Below are positions 48,496-48,597 of a DNA stretch of 48,597 bases, one piece after another; within the stretch, counting starts at the first letter, position 1, and each line of letters opens with the position of its first letter. The DNA is taken from contig JANXYU010000034.1 in the NCBI GenBank assembly GCA_025355855.1, positions 1-48,597 of the forward strand. The letters run 5' to 3'. The notes under the pieces were generated by a model. It saw nothing but the letters and a program-made list of their open reading frames with translations. It ran no database searches and was not told the DNA's origin. Position numbers and translations under genes: made by a program. Origin of the DNA: Actinomycetota bacterium. Lineage in GTDB: Bacteria > Actinomycetota > JAHEXW01.

Positions 48496-48597
48496 ATTCC
48501 AACCTCCTTGTGGACGTTCGCGCGCAGGCGCGCTGTTAACCAATGGATAAGCCGTTTAATTCTATCGCAAGGCTGTCAAAATCTCAAGGAACTTAGC

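Overview
The window looks like a chromosomal segment of an anaerobic, deep-branching Actinomycetota-type bacterium with moderate GC. The order recF - DUF721/dciA - gyrB - gyrA is typical of Actinobacteria. Promoters whose -10 box lies 6-7 nt before an ATG (leaderless starts) recur. A K+-independent H+-pyrophosphatase and an archaeal-type bifunctional FBP aldolase/phosphatase are also present. The lineage is an inference; no marker gene settles it.

Layout. 1-1.5 kb: hgcA and hgcB, the corrinoid protein and ferredoxin of mercury methylation. 1.5-4.8 kb: a DUF4173 remnant, a short-chain dehydrogenase, and uppP flanked by two paralogous lipoproteins. 4.8-15.9 kb: three export systems (an ABC-2 operon, a DrrA/DrrB-like operon, a MacAB-like operon) with an HGSNAT-like membrane protein and a hemolysin-III protein. 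16-19.5 kb: an operon with a Flp-type pilin, two TadE/TadG-like proteins, an M23 peptidase, a zinc phospholipase-C-like protein and a PC4 protein. 19.7-22.6 kb: a methyltransferase, then two secreted proteins resembling the two halves of transcobalamin/intrinsic factor, behind a consensus promoter, a cobalamin riboswitch and a terminator. 22.6-27.2 kb: a GNAT/acyl-CoA synthetase fusion, an MNT-HEPN pair and small proteins. 27.3-34.7 kb: gyrA, gyrB, dciA-like, recF, YbaK and MscS. 34.7-37 kb: minimal SUF (SufB, SufC) and an FmdB protein. 37-38.7 kb: arsR, thioredoxin, ccdA and a small unrecognised gene. 38.8-47 kb: DedA, a P2C-type ATPase, two TrkA proteins, MFS and H+-PPase. 47.4-48.5 kb: FBP aldolase/phosphatase.

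The main discovery candidate is a group of three genes that each read through one in-frame TGA, best explained as selenocysteine. (1) hgcA: an ATG behind a TATAAT box gives 11 codons, then TGA, then the conserved HgcA N-terminus; no ATG, GTG or TTG exists in frame between that TGA and the middle of the conserved domain. (2) A membrane-anchored thioredoxin in which the TGA replaces the first Cys of CxxC (UPTC). (3) A 76-codon gene, missed by ordinary ORF calling, with a perfect Shine-Dalgarno and a TGA followed at the right distance by a 6-bp hairpin with a GGTC loop, as in bacterial SECIS elements. Genes 2 and 3 lie with ccdA in one apparent operon under an ArsR-type repressor with a visible operator. 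TGA also ends many genes here, including hgcA, so it is not generally reassigned.

A plausible link: HgcA needs a corrinoid, and the riboswitch-controlled transcobalamin-like pair would scavenge one. The Sec-thioredoxin/CcdA operon would handle thiol redox, perhaps under metal or metalloid stress. These functional links are inference.
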